A stretch of DNA of 64,000 nt from Pseudomonas sp. KBW05 (lineage in GTDB: Bacteria; Pseudomonadota; Gammaproteobacteria; Pseudomonadales; Pseudomonadaceae). A program made the position numbers and the translations under genes. Location of the stretch: contig NZ_QAJM01000033.1 of NCBI RefSeq assembly GCF_003852405.1, positions 1-64,000 of the forward strand, given 5' to 3'. How positions within the stretch are numbered: the first letter of the stretch is position 1; each line of letters starts with the position of its first letter. Shown piece after piece: positions 7,909 to 17,273 of the stretch. A model generated the notes under the pieces. It had not been told where the DNA came from. It saw only the letters and a list, made by a program, of their open reading frames with translations, and ran no database searches.

Positions 7909-8310
7909 ATGAAACGACTGCTCGCTGCCTCCCTGATGCTCGCCGCCCTCAGCGCCTTTGCCCATGAACCGGTGTACAACCAGGAATCGATCAAGGTCTT
8001 GCAGGAACACACGCTGACCAATGTGCCCGGCAAGAAAACCATCATGCTCACCGTGGACTATGCACCTGGGCAAGCCACCGTACCCCATAGCCACACCGGC
8101 ACCGCCGTGGCCTACGTGCTGGAAGGCGAAATCACCTCGCGGGTGAATGATGAGAAGGCGGTTACCTACAAGGTTGGTGAATCGTTCTATGAGCCGGCGG
8201 GGTCGCGGCATTTTGAATCGAGCAATGCCAGCCAGACCAAACCAGCCAAGTTGCTGGTGGTGATGGTGCTGGATGATAAGGCCGAGGTGCTGACCCCGCT
8301 GCCTAAGTAA
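7909..8310 (+). CDS. secreted cupin-domain protein
   Basis: A 133-residue protein with a signal peptide (MKRLLAASLMLAALSAFA, cleavage expected after AFA at about 18), so the mature cupin is periplasmic. Cupin motif 1 is PHSHTGTAVAYVLEGEI, with the metal-ligand histidines and glutamate. Motif 2 is around GESFYEPAGSRHFES. It is a small single-domain beta-barrel of unknown reaction; many relatives are assigned to stress or quinone metabolism. Its promoter shares the MocR-type repeats, linking it with the ABM and AhpD-like genes. Confidence 0.85.
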   Translation: MKRLLAASLMLAALSAFAHEPVYNQESIKVLQEHTLTNVPGKKTIMLTVDYAPGQATVPHSHTGTAVAYVLEGEITSRVNDEKAVTYKVGESFYEPAGSRHFESSNASQTKPAKLLVVMVLDDKAEVLTPLPK

Positions 8311-8343
8311 CCAGCCCCCAAAATTCATGTGTGTGCAGGATTG

Positions 8344-8432
8344 TGTGGGAGCGGGCTTGCTCGCGAATGCGGTGGGTCAGTCGAAGTATTTGTGGCTGAC
8401 AGTCCGCATTCGCGAGCAAGCCCGCTCCCACA
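8344..8432. repeat. REPIN (inverted REP pair)
   Basis: An 89-base unit: TGTGGGAGCGGGCTTGCTCG at one end and its inverted copy at the other, separated by a variable loop. It lies between the convergent cupin and tag genes. Confidence 0.9.
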
Positions 8433-8457
8433 GGTTGAATGGTGTGCTTTCAAGGAT

Positions 8458-9087
8458 TCAGGGGCGTTTGAACTGGCGCCGTAACTGCTCGATCCGGGGC
8501 CGGCAAGCGCACCCTTCCAGATGATCATTGACCATCCCCATCGCCTGCATCAACGCATACATCGTGGTCGGCCCCACATAGGTCCAGCCGCGTTTCTTCA
8601 GCGCTTTCGATAAGCGCACCGAAGCCGGCGAGGTCGGGTTGCCCGTCCAGTACGCCATATCCACCCGCGCCGGGCGCTCCGCCTCACCCGGTTCAAACGC
8701 CCATAACCAGCGCGCCAACGACCCCGTCTCATCCACCAGCTCACACGCCCTGCGTGCATTGTTGATGGTGGACACGATCTTCGCCCGATTACGCACGATG
8801 CCCACGTCCTGCATCAGCCGCGCGATATCGGCCTCGCCGTACTGCGCCACCCGGCGAAAATCAAAGCCCTCGAACGCCGCCCGGAACTGCTCGCGCTTGC
8901 GCAGGATGGTGATCCACGCCATGCCTGCCTGGAAGCCTTCCAGGCAGATCTTCTCGTACAGCTGAACGTCATCCGCCACCGGCACGCCCCACTCGTGGTC
9001 GTGGTAATGCGGGTATTGCGGCGCCGACGTGCGCCAGGCGCAGTAGGTCTGCCCGTTGGCGTCGGTGGTCAGTCCTGGTATGTCCAT
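8458..9087 (-). CDS. tag: DNA-3-methyladenine glycosylase I
   Basis: A base-excision repair enzyme that removes 3-methyladenine from alkylated DNA. The 209 residues align in text with E. coli Tag: YCAW at 15-18, HDHEWGVP, ICLEGFQAGMAWITILRKRE (catalytic-pocket E50), and GWTYVGPTTMYALMQAMGMVNDH. The zinc-snap ligands are all present as C16, H29, H189 and C193. Length is slightly above the usual 187-195 because of the N-terminal extension. It is a monocistronic gene, divergent from the DctA-like transporter. Confidence 0.95.
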   Translation of the reverse strand: MDIPGLTTDANGQTYCAWRTSAPQYPHYHDHEWGVPVADDVQLYEKICLEGFQAGMAWITILRKREQFRAAFEGFDFRRVAQYGEADIARLMQDVGIVRNRAKIVSTINNARRACELVDETGSLARWLWAFEPGEAERPARVDMAYWTGNPTSPASVRLSKALKKRGWTYVGPTTMYALMQAMGMVNDHLEGCACRPRIEQLRRQFKRP

Positions 9088-9166
9088 CCATCACCTCGTA
9101 GGCCCAGCGGCGGATGATAAGCGAAAAATTTTCCAGGGCACTAACCGCTCAAACATCGCCCTCCCC

Positions 9167-9193
9167 GACCAACTGGTCAGACCGGGTCCGGTC
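9167..9193. promoter_or_regulatory. tandem palindromes upstream of the DctA-like gene
   Basis: GACCA-AC-TGGTC (9167-9178) and GACCGG-GT-CCGGTC (9180-9193) lie side by side, sharing GACC-type half-sites. They are directly upstream of a -35 candidate (TTGTGA, 9211). They look like operator sites for a dimeric regulator; the GntR/FCD proteins encoded downstream are the natural candidates. Confidence 0.5.
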
Positions 9194-9210
9194 AACCACC
9201 GAATTTTTAC

Positions 9211-9266
9211 TTGTGATTTCAAAAAAGCCGAGCGTAGACTGGCCGCGCACTGGACTTACCGGTAAG
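9211..9266 (+). promoter_or_regulatory. candidate promoter and downstream palindrome of the DctA-like gene
   Basis: TTGTGA (9211-9216), 18 bases, TAGACT (9235-9240). A perfect 12-base palindrome CTTACCGGTAAG (9255-9266) lies just after the expected transcription start, a typical repressor position. Confidence 0.45.
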
Positions 9267-9319
9267 ACCACAACAATTAAGCCCTGGAACCACCAGGGCA
9301 CCGAATAGAGATCCCTCCC

Positions 9320-10630
9320 ATGCTCAGATGGTGCTCGCGTTCGATTTTCCTGCAAGTCGTGATCGGCCTGATGCTAGGCGTTGTTTGCGGCCTGGCCCTT
9401 CCCGAATTCTCCACACAACTCAAACCCCTCGGCGACGGTTTTATCAAGCTGATCAAAATGCTGATCGGCCTGATCGTGTTCTGCGTGGTGGTCAGCGGCA
9501 TCTCCGGTGCCGGCGACTTGAAGAAAGTCGGGCGCATCGGCCTCAAGTCGGTGATCTACTTTGAAATCCTCACCACCGTCGCCCTGGTGATCGGCCTGGT
9601 CATGGCCTTCAGCACCGGTATTGGCCAAGGCGCCAATATCCACCTGGAGCAATTGTCGTCCGCCGGTCTCAATGAACTGGCCGACAAGGGCCAGCACATT
9701 CGCGGCACCAGCCAGTTCCTGATGGACCTGATCCCCAACTCGGTGATCGGCGCCTTCGCCGAGAACAACGTGCTGCAAGTGCTGCTGTTCTCGGTGCTGT
9801 TCGGCAGCGCGCTGAACCTGGTGGGCGAAGCGGCATCGGGCATCTCGCGCCTGATCAACGAGCTGAGCCATGTGATCTTCCGCATCATGGGCATGATCGT
9901 GCGCCTGGCGCCGATTGGTGTGTTTGGTGCGATCGCCTTCACCACCAGCACCTACGGCCTGGACTCGCTGCAACACCTGGGCAGCCTGGTGGGCCTGTTC
10001 TACCTGACCTGCTTTGCCTTCGTCGGGCTGATCCTCGGCCTGGTGATGCGCCTGTCGGGCCTGCGCATGCTGCCACTGCTCAAGTACCTGCGTGAAGAAC
10101 TGCTGATCGTGATGGGCACCGCCTCCTCCGACGCCGTGCTGCCACAGATCATGCGTAAACTGGAGCACTTGGGCATTGGCAGCTCCACCGTCGGCCTGGT
10201 AATTCCAACGGGGTATTCGTTCAACCTCGACGGGTTCTCGATCTACCTGACCCTGGCCATCGTGTTTATCGCCAACGCCACCGGCACGCCGCTGTCGATG
10301 ACCGACCTGATGACCATCCTCCTGGTGTCGCTGATCACCTCCAAAGGTGCCCACGGCATTCCGGGCTCGGCGCTGGTGATTCTGGCGGCGACCCTCACGG
10401 CCATCCCGGCGATTCCGGTGGTGGGCCTGGTGCTGGTGCTGGCAGTGGATTGGTTCATGGGCATTGGCCGCGCACTGACCAACCTGATCGGAAACTGCGT
10501 CGCCACCGTGGCGATTGCGCGCTGGGAGAAAGACATCGACCTGCAGCGTGCCAACAAGGTGCTTGAAGGGCAGCAAGGGTATGCCTTCCAGGCCAAGAAG
10601 GCGGTGTTGCCGGCGCATCAGGAGTTCTAA
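9320..10630 (+). CDS. dicarboxylate/amino acid:cation symporter (DctA-like, DAACS family)
   Basis: A 436-residue inner-membrane symporter. The N-terminus through PLGDGFIKLIKMLIG, the segment YLREELLIVMG and PTGYSFNLDG closely match E. coli DctA. Three substrate-region motifs differ from the DctA text: GTASSDAVLP (266-275) instead of GTSSSE-ALP, SKGAHGIPGS (341-350) instead of SKGAAGVTGS, and GNCVAT (391-396) instead of GNGVAT. It is therefore probably a paralogue with a different substrate, perhaps another organic acid. Two GntR/FCD regulators follow on the same strand, and palindromic sites sit upstream. Confidence 0.88.
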   Translation: MLRWCSRSIFLQVVIGLMLGVVCGLALPEFSTQLKPLGDGFIKLIKMLIGLIVFCVVVSGISGAGDLKKVGRIGLKSVIYFEILTTVALVIGLVMAFSTGIGQGANIHLEQLSSAGLNELADKGQHIRGTSQFLMDLIPNSVIGAFAENNVLQVLLFSVLFGSALNLVGEAASGISRLINELSHVIFRIMGMIVRLAPIGVFGAIAFTTSTYGLDSLQHLGSLVGLFYLTCFAFVGLILGLVMRLSGLRMLPLLKYLREELLIVMGTASSDAVLPQIMRKLEHLGIGSSTVGLVIPTGYSFNLDGFSIYLTLAIVFIANATGTPLSMTDLMTILLVSLITSKGAHGIPGSALVILAATLTAIPAIPVVGLVLVLAVDWFMGIGRALTNLIGNCVATVAIARWEKDIDLQRANKVLEGQQGYAFQAKKAVLPAHQEF

Positions 10631-10657
10631 TCCATTTCATGAGCGACGCAGGTCCAA

Positions 10658-10746
10658 TGTGGGAGCGGGCTTGCTCACGAATGCGGTGGTTCAGTTGGAA
10701 CATCTTTGGCTGACACCCCGCTTTCGCGAGCAAGCCCGCTCCCACA
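10658..10746. repeat. REPIN (inverted REP pair)
   Basis: An 89-base inverted pair of the same type as 8344-8432, with one base change (CTCACGAATGCGG) in the left arm. It separates the transporter gene from the first GntR regulator. Confidence 0.9.
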
Positions 10747-10800
10747 TTTAGACCTTTGCCCATTTCACTATTGTGTTTGCAACATAAAGGAGAGGTAGAC

Positions 10801-11502
10801 GTGATCAGCACCTCAACCGTCGTCAATTCAGTGGTAGAAAAACTCCGCGCCGCCTTGGCGCGCGGCCAGTGGCGCCGCGGTGAAATGCTCCCCGGGCAAC
10901 GCGAGCTGGCCGAACAAATGGGCATCAGCCGCCCGAGCCTGCGTGAAGCGGTGATCGTCCTGGAAACCCTCGGCCTGGTGCGCTCCATGCCCGGCAAAGG
11001 CGTGGTAGTGCTGGAGACCAGTGTCAGCGAACCACAATCCAGCGACGCCGTGGCCGACGCGAGCCTGGAAGATATCCTGCAACTGCGCTACACCCTCGAA
11101 CCCTTCATCGTCGGCCTCGTCGCCCAATCCATCAGCAGCAAGGAAGTCGGCCAACTGCGCCTGACCCTGATGGACATGCGCGAAGCCCTCGACGCCGAAG
11201 ACGCCGAGGCCGGCATGAACGCCTACATCGGCTTCCACGAAGAACTGTTCGCCCTGACCTCCAACCCGATCTTCCAGAATGTGGTGCAGCAAACCAGCAA
11301 CGCCCTCAAGCAGAGCGCCCAGGTGCTGCGCAACTCGCCGGAGCACCTGGCCGAACGCCTGCGCGAAAACGAGGCGGTGGTGCGCGCCATCCGCAACAAG
11401 AACAGCGCCCTGGCCAGTGCCGAGATGCGTCGGCACATCCTGCAGGAAGGCCTGCGCATGGGCATTCGCTTGAACATCCCGGATGACCATCTGGGCAGCT
11501 GA
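10801..11502 (+). CDS. GntR family regulator, FadR/FCD subfamily
   Basis: A 233-residue transcription factor. The N-terminal winged helix (about 8-75) contains LPGQRELAEQMGISRPSLREAV, and the C-terminal all-helical FCD ligand domain contains FHEELFALTSNP. The GTG at 10801 is taken as start because AAAGGAGAGG lies just before it; the frame is open from 10756. FCD regulators sense organic acids, often through a bound metal. The neighbouring DctA-like transporter and second GntR gene suggest control of carboxylate uptake or use. The upstream palindromes at 9167-9193 are candidate targets. Confidence 0.88.
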   Translation: MISTSTVVNSVVEKLRAALARGQWRRGEMLPGQRELAEQMGISRPSLREAVIVLETLGLVRSMPGKGVVVLETSVSEPQSSDAVADASLEDILQLRYTLEPFIVGLVAQSISSKEVGQLRLTLMDMREALDAEDAEAGMNAYIGFHEELFALTSNPIFQNVVQQTSNALKQSAQVLRNSPEHLAERLRENEAVVRAIRNKNSALASAEMRRHILQEGLRMGIRLNIPDDHLGS

Positions 11503-11519
11503 TTTATTGGAGACCGGCC

Positions 11520-12206
11520 ATGACCGCTTACGCGTTGCAACGCGACCCTATCTTCCCTGCCCTGCGCTTGATCGCCGGTAAAAAGCCCTCGGTGGACGAC
11601 ATCTACCCGCGCCTGTTCGACGCCATCCTCGAACAACGCATTGCGCCGGCCAGCCGTTTCACCGAAGAGAGCCTGGGCGAGACCTTTGGCGTCAGCCGCA
11701 GCGTGATCCGCCGGGTGCTGGCGAAACTGTCGCACCAGCAGGTGATCATCCTGCGCCCCAACCAGCGTGCCCAGGTGGCTGCACCGGATGCCCAGCAAAC
11801 CCGGCAGATCCTCGAAGCACGACGCCTGACCGAAATCACCGTGGTGCAATTGGCCTGCGTGCACGCCACGCCCACGCAACTGCGCCAGTTACGCGAGCTG
11901 ATCGCCCGCGAACGCGAGTGCATCGAGCGCGACCAGCGTGGGCCGGCGATTCGGTTGTCCGGAGAGTTCCACCTGCAATTGGCCGCGATGGCACGCAACG
12001 CACCGCTGGCACAATTCCTCAACAGCCTGGTGCCGCTGACGTCGTTGGTCATTGCCCAATACGAGGCGAAAGCCTGTACTTACTGCGCATGGCAGGAGCA
12101 TATGGTAATTGTGGATGCGGTAGAACAACGAGATGCTGCGGCAGCCGTTGCATTGATGACCCGACATCTGGACCATCTGGAATCGAAATTGCTCAAGCAC
12201 CACTGA
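11520..12206 (+). CDS. GntR family regulator, FCD subfamily (second)
   Basis: A 228-residue regulator with the GntR winged helix (FTEESLGETFGVSRSVIRRVLAKL, split by about residue 65) and an FCD domain with EFHLQLAAMA and a C-terminal MTRHLDHLE. The ligand histidines expected of the metal-binding FCD type are present. It starts 17 bases after the preceding GntR gene, so the two are probably cotranscribed, an unusual tandem of two regulators. It is not a duplicate, since the two proteins differ throughout. Target and ligand unknown. Confidence 0.87.
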   Translation: MTAYALQRDPIFPALRLIAGKKPSVDDIYPRLFDAILEQRIAPASRFTEESLGETFGVSRSVIRRVLAKLSHQQVIILRPNQRAQVAAPDAQQTRQILEARRLTEITVVQLACVHATPTQLRQLRELIARERECIERDQRGPAIRLSGEFHLQLAAMARNAPLAQFLNSLVPLTSLVIAQYEAKACTYCAWQEHMVIVDAVEQRDAAAAVALMTRHLDHLESKLLKHH

Positions 12207-12230
12207 ACCCAAGTAAATAGAGATCCAAAC

Positions 12231-12319
12231 TGTGGGAGCGGGCTTGCTCGCGAATGCGGTGGTTCAGTTGGAACATCTTTGACTGACACACCGCATTCGC
12301 GAGCAAGCCCGCTCCCACA
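12231..12319. repeat. REPIN (inverted REP pair)
   Basis: An 89-base inverted pair, same type as 8344-8432, located just before the bidirectional terminator between the convergent GntR and gdhB genes. Confidence 0.9.
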
Positions 12320-12355
12320 TTTGCCCCTCATTGCCTGATCAATAGCGTTCCAATA

Positions 12356-12389
12356 AAAAGCCCCCGTATCTCGCGATACGGGGGCTTTT
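12356..12389. terminator. bidirectional intrinsic terminator
   Basis: A perfect 15-base stem, AAAAGCCCCCGTATC (12356-12370) against GATACGGGGGCTTTT (12375-12389), with loop TCGC. T-runs are present on both strands. It serves gdhB on the minus strand and the GntR pair on the plus strand. Confidence 0.9.
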
Positions 12390-12404
12390 GTTTGCAGCGT
12401 CAGA

Positions 12405-15400
12405 TCAAACCGGTGACAACACCGACTGACCACTCAACGCCAGGTCCAGCAACTCACGGTTGGCCACCGCGTACATGGCGTAGTCCGTGCCGACCGCAGC
12501 ACGAATTTCTACCATCATCGACACCCAACGATCAGCCATGTCCTTGTGCTGCTCAAGCCACAGGGCCACACGGGCTTCCATGTCTTGTGGCGCGTCGGCC
12601 ATTTGCAGGACCGAAATGGTGATCGCCCGTTGCTGCCAGTCCACATCGTCACGGAACGCTTCACGGGCCTGGGCCTGCCAGTTGTTGGCTACCGGCAGAT
12701 CGCTGATCTGCTGCAGGTACCACGGCAGGTCCAGGGCGCTGCCAACGGCGAAGTAGGCCTTGGCCACTTCGGCGGCGTCATGCCCAGTCACGTCGGCGGC
12801 TTCGATGATCGGCAGCAAGGTGTACAGGTGAGTAGTCCCTGCAACCATGCGGGCCAACAACTCCGGCACACCGGCTTCGGTGTATTTGCCGTAGCGGTTC
12901 TGCCAGCCTTCGCGGGTCGGGCCTTCCAGCAGTTCGTCGAGCTTGAGGCCCAGTGCTGCCAGGTGTGGACCGAAGTGCGCGGTGTCACGGCCAGCGTCCT
13001 GCTCGTTGCGACGGCTGCGCAGGAACCAGCGCGTAGCACGGCGACCCAGGCGCATCAGCTCGTCCATCAACTCCAGTTGCACGTCGGCAGAAACCTGGTG
13101 GTCCAGGGCTTCAATCTGACGGAACCAGTGCGGGAGGTGGAAGATGTCACGCACAATCACATACGCGCCCGCCACGTTCGCCGGGCTCATGCCGGTCGAC
13201 TCTTTGAGTCGTTGAACGAAGGTGATGCCCATGTGGTTGACCAGGTCGTTGGCGATCTGGGTGCTGACGATCTCGCGCTTCAAGCGGTGGCGACGCATGG
13301 CTTCGCCGAACTTGGCCACCAGGCTCGGTGGGAACGCGGTCTCCATGTCGCGGGTCAGGTAGTCGTCATCCGGTACCAGCGACTTGAGCAGCGCTTCCTT
13401 GAGGTCGATCTTGCTGTAGGAAATCAGCACGGACAGCTCCGGACGGGTCAAGCCCTTGCCCGTCGCGGCGCGCTCGACGAGCTGCTCCTCGGTCGGCAGG
13501 TACTCGATGGCGCGGTCCAGCTTGCCACGGCCTTCCAGGTCGCTCATCAGGCGCTTGTACTCGGCCGCACGCTCGTAGGCACGGCGCGCGGCCAGGGACA
13601 GGGCCTGGGTCTGCTTGTAGTTGTTGCCCAACACCAGGCTGCCGACTTCGTCGGTCATGCTCGCCAACAACTGGTTGCGTTGCTTGTCGGTCATGTCACC
13701 GGCCTGCACCACTTCGTTGAGCAGGATCTTGATGTTCACTTCGTGGTCGGAGCAGTCCACACCACCCGCGTTGTCGATGAAGTCGGTGTTGGAACCGCCG
13801 CCATTGAGGCCGAATTCCACACGACCCAACTGGGTCATGCCGAGGTTACCGCCCTCGCCCACCACCTTGCAGCGCAGCTCGTTGCCGTTGACGCGCAGCG
13901 CGTCGTTGGCCTTGTCGCCCACGTCGGCATGGCTTTCGCTGCTGGCCTTGACGTAGGTACCGATACCGCCGTTCCACAACAGGTCCACCGGCGCCTTGAG
14001 CAAGGCGTTCAGCAGTTCAGTCGGGGTCAGCTTGTCGGCCGCGATGTCGAAGCGCTCTTTCATCTGTGGCGAGATGGCAATGCTCTTCGCGCTGCGCGAG
14101 AAGATACCGCCGCCTTCGGACATGATGCTGGTGTCGTAGTCGGTCCAGGCCGAACGCGGCAGCTCGAACATGCGCTGGCGCTCGACAAAGCTGGTGGCCG
14201 GGTTCGGGTTTGGATCGATAAAGATGTGCAGGTGGTTGAAGGCCGCGACCAGTTGCAGCTTGTCGGACATCAACAGGCCGTTACCGAACACGTCACCGGC
14301 CATATCGCCGACGCCCACCACAGTGATGCTGTCTTCCTGCACGTTGATGCCGCGCTCACGGAAGTGACGCTGCACACCGACCCACGCGCCCTTGGCGGTG
14401 ATACCCATTTTCTTGTGGTCGTAACCGGCGGAACCACCGGAAGCAAACGCATCGCCCAGCCAGAAGCCGTAATCGATGGCAATGCCGTTGGCGATGTCGG
14501 AGAAGGTCGCAGTGCCTTTGTCCGCTGCCACTACCAGGTACGGGTCGTCGTCGTCATGACGCACGACGTTGGCCGGTGGCACCAGGACGCCGTCTTTCAG
14601 GTTGTCGGTGATGTCCAACAGGCCGGAGATGAAGATGCGGTAGCAGGCGATGCCCTCGGCCGCGATCTCGTCACGGCTGCCGCCCAGTGGCAGGCGACGC
14701 GGCAAGAAGCCGCCCTTCGCGCCCACTGGCACGATGACCGAGTTCTTCACTTGCTGGGCTTTTACCAGGCCAAGCACTTCGGTACGGAAGTCTTCTTCAC
14801 GGTCGGACCAGCGCAGGCCGCCACGGGCCACGTTGCCGAAGCGCAGGTGCACGCCTTCAACCCGTGGCGAGTAGACGAAGATCTCAAACTTCGGCACCGG
14901 CTTAGGCAGCTCAGGGATCGCACGCGGGTCGAACTTGAAGCTGAAGTACGACTTGTTCTGGCCGTTGGCGTCGGTCTGGTAGAAGTTGGTGCGCAGGGTG
15001 GCCTTGATCAGGTCCAGGTAGCGACGCAGGATGCGGTCTTCGTTGAGCACCTGAACATCGTCCAGGGCGGTGAGAATCGCTTGCTCCAGGCGTTGCTGCT
15101 TGTCTTCCAGGTCGTCGCTGGTGAGCTTGCGCGCCAGGTAGAAGCGGGTCTTGAACAACCGGGTCAACTCGCGGGCGATGTCGGTGTGGTTATTCAGGGT
15201 GCTGGCGATGTAACCGAGGTCGAAGCCCAGGCGGATCTGCTTGAGGTAACGGGCGTAGGCACGCAGCAGCGCCACGTCGCGCCATGGCAGGCCGGCAGTC
15301 AGCACCAGGCGGTTGAACGCATCGTTCTCGGCGTCGCCATGCACGATGTGCACGAAGGCGTCTTGCAGGGTGTCGTTGAGCTGCTGGATGTCCAGGTTCA

Positions 15401-17273
15401 CGCCTTCGGCGGCGATGAACGCAAAGTCATGGATCCAGAACTCGCGGCCATTGGCGTGGCGCAGGCGGTACGGGAACTCGCCCAGCACACGCAGGCCAAG
15501 GTTTTCCAGGATCGGCAAGACGTCGGACAGCGCCAGCGGGGTGTCGGCGTGGTAGAGCTTGCAATGCAGCTCACGCTGGCCGGAGACCTGGCCCAGCGGC
15601 TGGTAGAAGCTCATCACCAGAGGGTTGGCTTCGGTGAGGCTGTTGAGGTGCTGCATGTCGACCACGGCCGAATGCGCGGCGAAACGCTCGCGGTAGCCGG
15701 CCGGGAAGCCTTTCGGGAAATCCGCCAGCACGTTGGTGCCCTGGGCTTCGCCGAAGCTTTCCACCACGAGGCTGGAGTAGTCGTCCTGCCAGCTGCGGCA
15801 GGCCTGCACCACTTCTTTTTCCAGTTGCAGCGGGTCGATGTCCAGGCGGTTCTTCGGGTCAACCCGCAGGATCAGCTGCACGCGAGCCAGCACGGACTCG
15901 GAGAAGAAGGTCCAGAACTCGCAGTCCGAGGCCTTCAGGCGATCCATCAGCACTTGCTGGATCTTCTGGCGCACTTCGGTGGAATAGATGTCGCGTGGCA
16001 CGTAGGCCAGGCAGTAGCAGAAACGACCGTAAGGGTCTTTGCGCAGGAATACGCGGATCTTGTTGCGTTCCTGGATCTGCACGATCGACATCACGGTGCT
16101 GAACAGTTCGTCGACCGGGGTCTGGAACAGGTCATCACGTGGCAAGACTTCAACGACTTGCGCCAGCTCCTTGCCCAGGTGAGCCTTGGGCTGGAAGCCG
16201 GAACGGCGTTCGATTTCCGCGACCTTGCGACGGATATACGGAATCACCCGCACGCTTTCGCCGTACACCGACGAGGTGTAGAGGCCCATGAAGCGGTGTT
16301 CCTTGATGACCTTGCCGTCGGCACTGATTTCGCGGATCGACACGTAGTCCGGGTAGGCCGGACGGTGCACGCGGCTCGGGTGCGCAGCCTTGGCGAACGA
16401 CAACACAGACGGCTCGCGCAGGTAAGCCACGGCGTAGTCTTCGATGCGCGTGTCTTCGGCGGTCAGGCCGGCACGCAGCAGCTTGGTCAGACCGAGGAAA
16501 GAGTCGGTGTCATATTCGATATGACCGCCATCTGCCTCGTCACGTACCACAAACTCTTCATAGCCGAGGAAGGTAAAGTGGTTGCCCACCAGCCATTCCA
16601 GGAAGCTCTTGATCTCAGCCTTTTCTTCGCCGTCGATAGTGAACTGGCTGGCGTCGATACCGGCCAGCAGGTCCTGGACCTTGGCTTTCATCGGTTCGAA
16701 ATCAGCCACCGCCACGCGCACTTCGCCCAACACCTGCTCAAGCTCTTTGCTCAGCACGTTGAGTTCGGCGGCGTTGGCGCAGCGGTCGATTTCCAGGTAC
16801 ATCAGCGATTCTTGCTGGATGCCTTCGCCCTGGGTGCCTTTTGGCAGGATTTCCAACAGCTCGCCCTTGCTGCCACGACGCACGCTGAGCACGGTGGTTT
16901 GCAGGGTGTGGATGCTGTAGCCACGACGGTTCAGCTCGGTACGGACCGAGTCCACCAGAAATGGCAGGTCATGGTGCAGCACTTCGACCGCGGTGTGGGT
17001 CGATTGCCAGCCATGACGTTCGTAATCGGGGTTGTACACCCGTACTTGCGGTTGGGTGTGGTCAAAGCGCTCAAGCAGGCGCCACGCAGAGAGGGTGCAA
17101 CCGGCCAGGTCGGAAAGGCGACGCTGGGTCAGTTCGTCCAGAGAAATGATGCCGAAGAATTGTTCAGCGAACAGCGCCACTTGTGGCAGTGCCTGTTCAC
17201 TGATGTGCTGCGCCAGTGCCGCTTGCAGTTGATGCTGGAAGTCGGCCTTGCTGGCTGCGGTGAAGAACGCCAT
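12405..17273 (-). CDS. gdhB: NAD-specific glutamate dehydrogenase, large 180-kDa class
   Basis: A cytosolic enzyme converting glutamate to 2-oxoglutarate and ammonia with NAD, used mainly for amino-acid catabolism. It has 1622 residues, the expected size for the giant class found in Pseudomonas and Streptomyces. The long N-terminal regulatory region leads to the dehydrogenase core, with PVGAKGGF near 847-854, GVGDMAGDVFGNG near 985-997 and VVGEGGNLGMTQLG near 1136-1149. The C-terminal segment is also complete. The frame is intact from MAFFTAASK to the stop. It is transcribed alone, with a strong terminator at 12356-12389. In P. aeruginosa the homologue is allosterically controlled and arginine-induced; nothing here confirms that. 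Confidence 0.95.
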   Translation of the reverse strand: MAFFTAASKADFQHQLQAALAQHISEQALPQVALFAEQFFGIISLDELTQRRLSDLAGCTLSAWRLLERFDHTQPQVRVYNPDYERHGWQSTHTAVEVLHHDLPFLVDSVRTELNRRGYSIHTLQTTVLSVRRGSKGELLEILPKGTQGEGIQQESLMYLEIDRCANAAELNVLSKELEQVLGEVRVAVADFEPMKAKVQDLLAGIDASQFTIDGEEKAEIKSFLEWLVGNHFTFLGYEEFVVRDEADGGHIEYDTDSFLGLTKLLRAGLTAEDTRIEDYAVAYLREPSVLSFAKAAHPSRVHRPAYPDYVSIREISADGKVIKEHRFMGLYTSSVYGESVRVIPYIRRKVAEIERRSGFQPKAHLGKELAQVVEVLPRDDLFQTPVDELFSTVMSIVQIQERNKIRVFLRKDPYGRFCYCLAYVPRDIYSTEVRQKIQQVLMDRLKASDCEFWTFFSESVLARVQLILRVDPKNRLDIDPLQLEKEVVQACRSWQDDYSSLVVESFGEAQGTNVLADFPKGFPAGYRERFAAHSAVVDMQHLNSLTEANPLVMSFYQPLGQVSGQRELHCKLYHADTPLALSDVLPILENLGLRVLGEFPYRLRHANGREFWIHDFAFIAAEGVNLDIQQLNDTLQDAFVHIVHGDAENDAFNRLVLTAGLPWRDVALLRAYARYLKQIRLGFDLGYIASTLNNHTDIARELTRLFKTRFYLARKLTSDDLEDKQQRLEQAILTALDDVQVLNEDRILRRYLDLIKATLRTNFYQTDANGQNKSYFSFKFDPRAIPELPKPVPKFEIFVYSPRVEGVHLRFGNVARGGLRWSDREEDFRTEVLGLVKAQQVKNSVIVPVGAKGGFLPRRLPLGGSRDEIAAEGIACYRIFISGLLDITDNLKDGVLVPPANVVRHDDDDPYLVVAADKGTATFSDIANGIAIDYGFWLGDAFASGGSAGYDHKKMGITAKGAWVGVQRHFRERGINVQEDSITVVGVGDMAGDVFGNGLLMSDKLQLVAAFNHLHIFIDPNPNPATSFVERQRMFELPRSAWTDYDTSIMSEGGGIFSRSAKSIAISPQMKERFDIAADKLTPTELLNALLKAPVDLLWNGGIGTYVKASSESHADVGDKANDALRVNGNELRCKVVGEGGNLGMTQLGRVEFGLNGGGSNTDFIDNAGGVDCSDHEVNIKILLNEVVQAGDMTDKQRNQLLASMTDEVGSLVLGNNYKQTQALSLAARRAYERAAEYKRLMSDLEGRGKLDRAIEYLPTEEQLVERAATGKGLTRPELSVLISYSKIDLKEALLKSLVPDDDYLTRDMETAFPPSLVAKFGEAMRRHRLKREIVSTQIANDLVNHMGITFVQRLKESTGMSPANVAGAYVIVRDIFHLPHWFRQIEALDHQVSADVQLELMDELMRLGRRATRWFLRSRRNEQDAGRDTAHFGPHLAALGLKLDELLEGPTREGWQNRYGKYTEAGVPELLARMVAGTTHLYTLLPIIEAADVTGHDAAEVAKAYFAVGSALDLPWYLQQISDLPVANNWQAQAREAFRDDVDWQQRAITISVLQMADAPQDMEARVALWLEQHKDMADRWVSMMVEIRAAVGTDYAMYAVANRELLDLALSGQSVLSPV

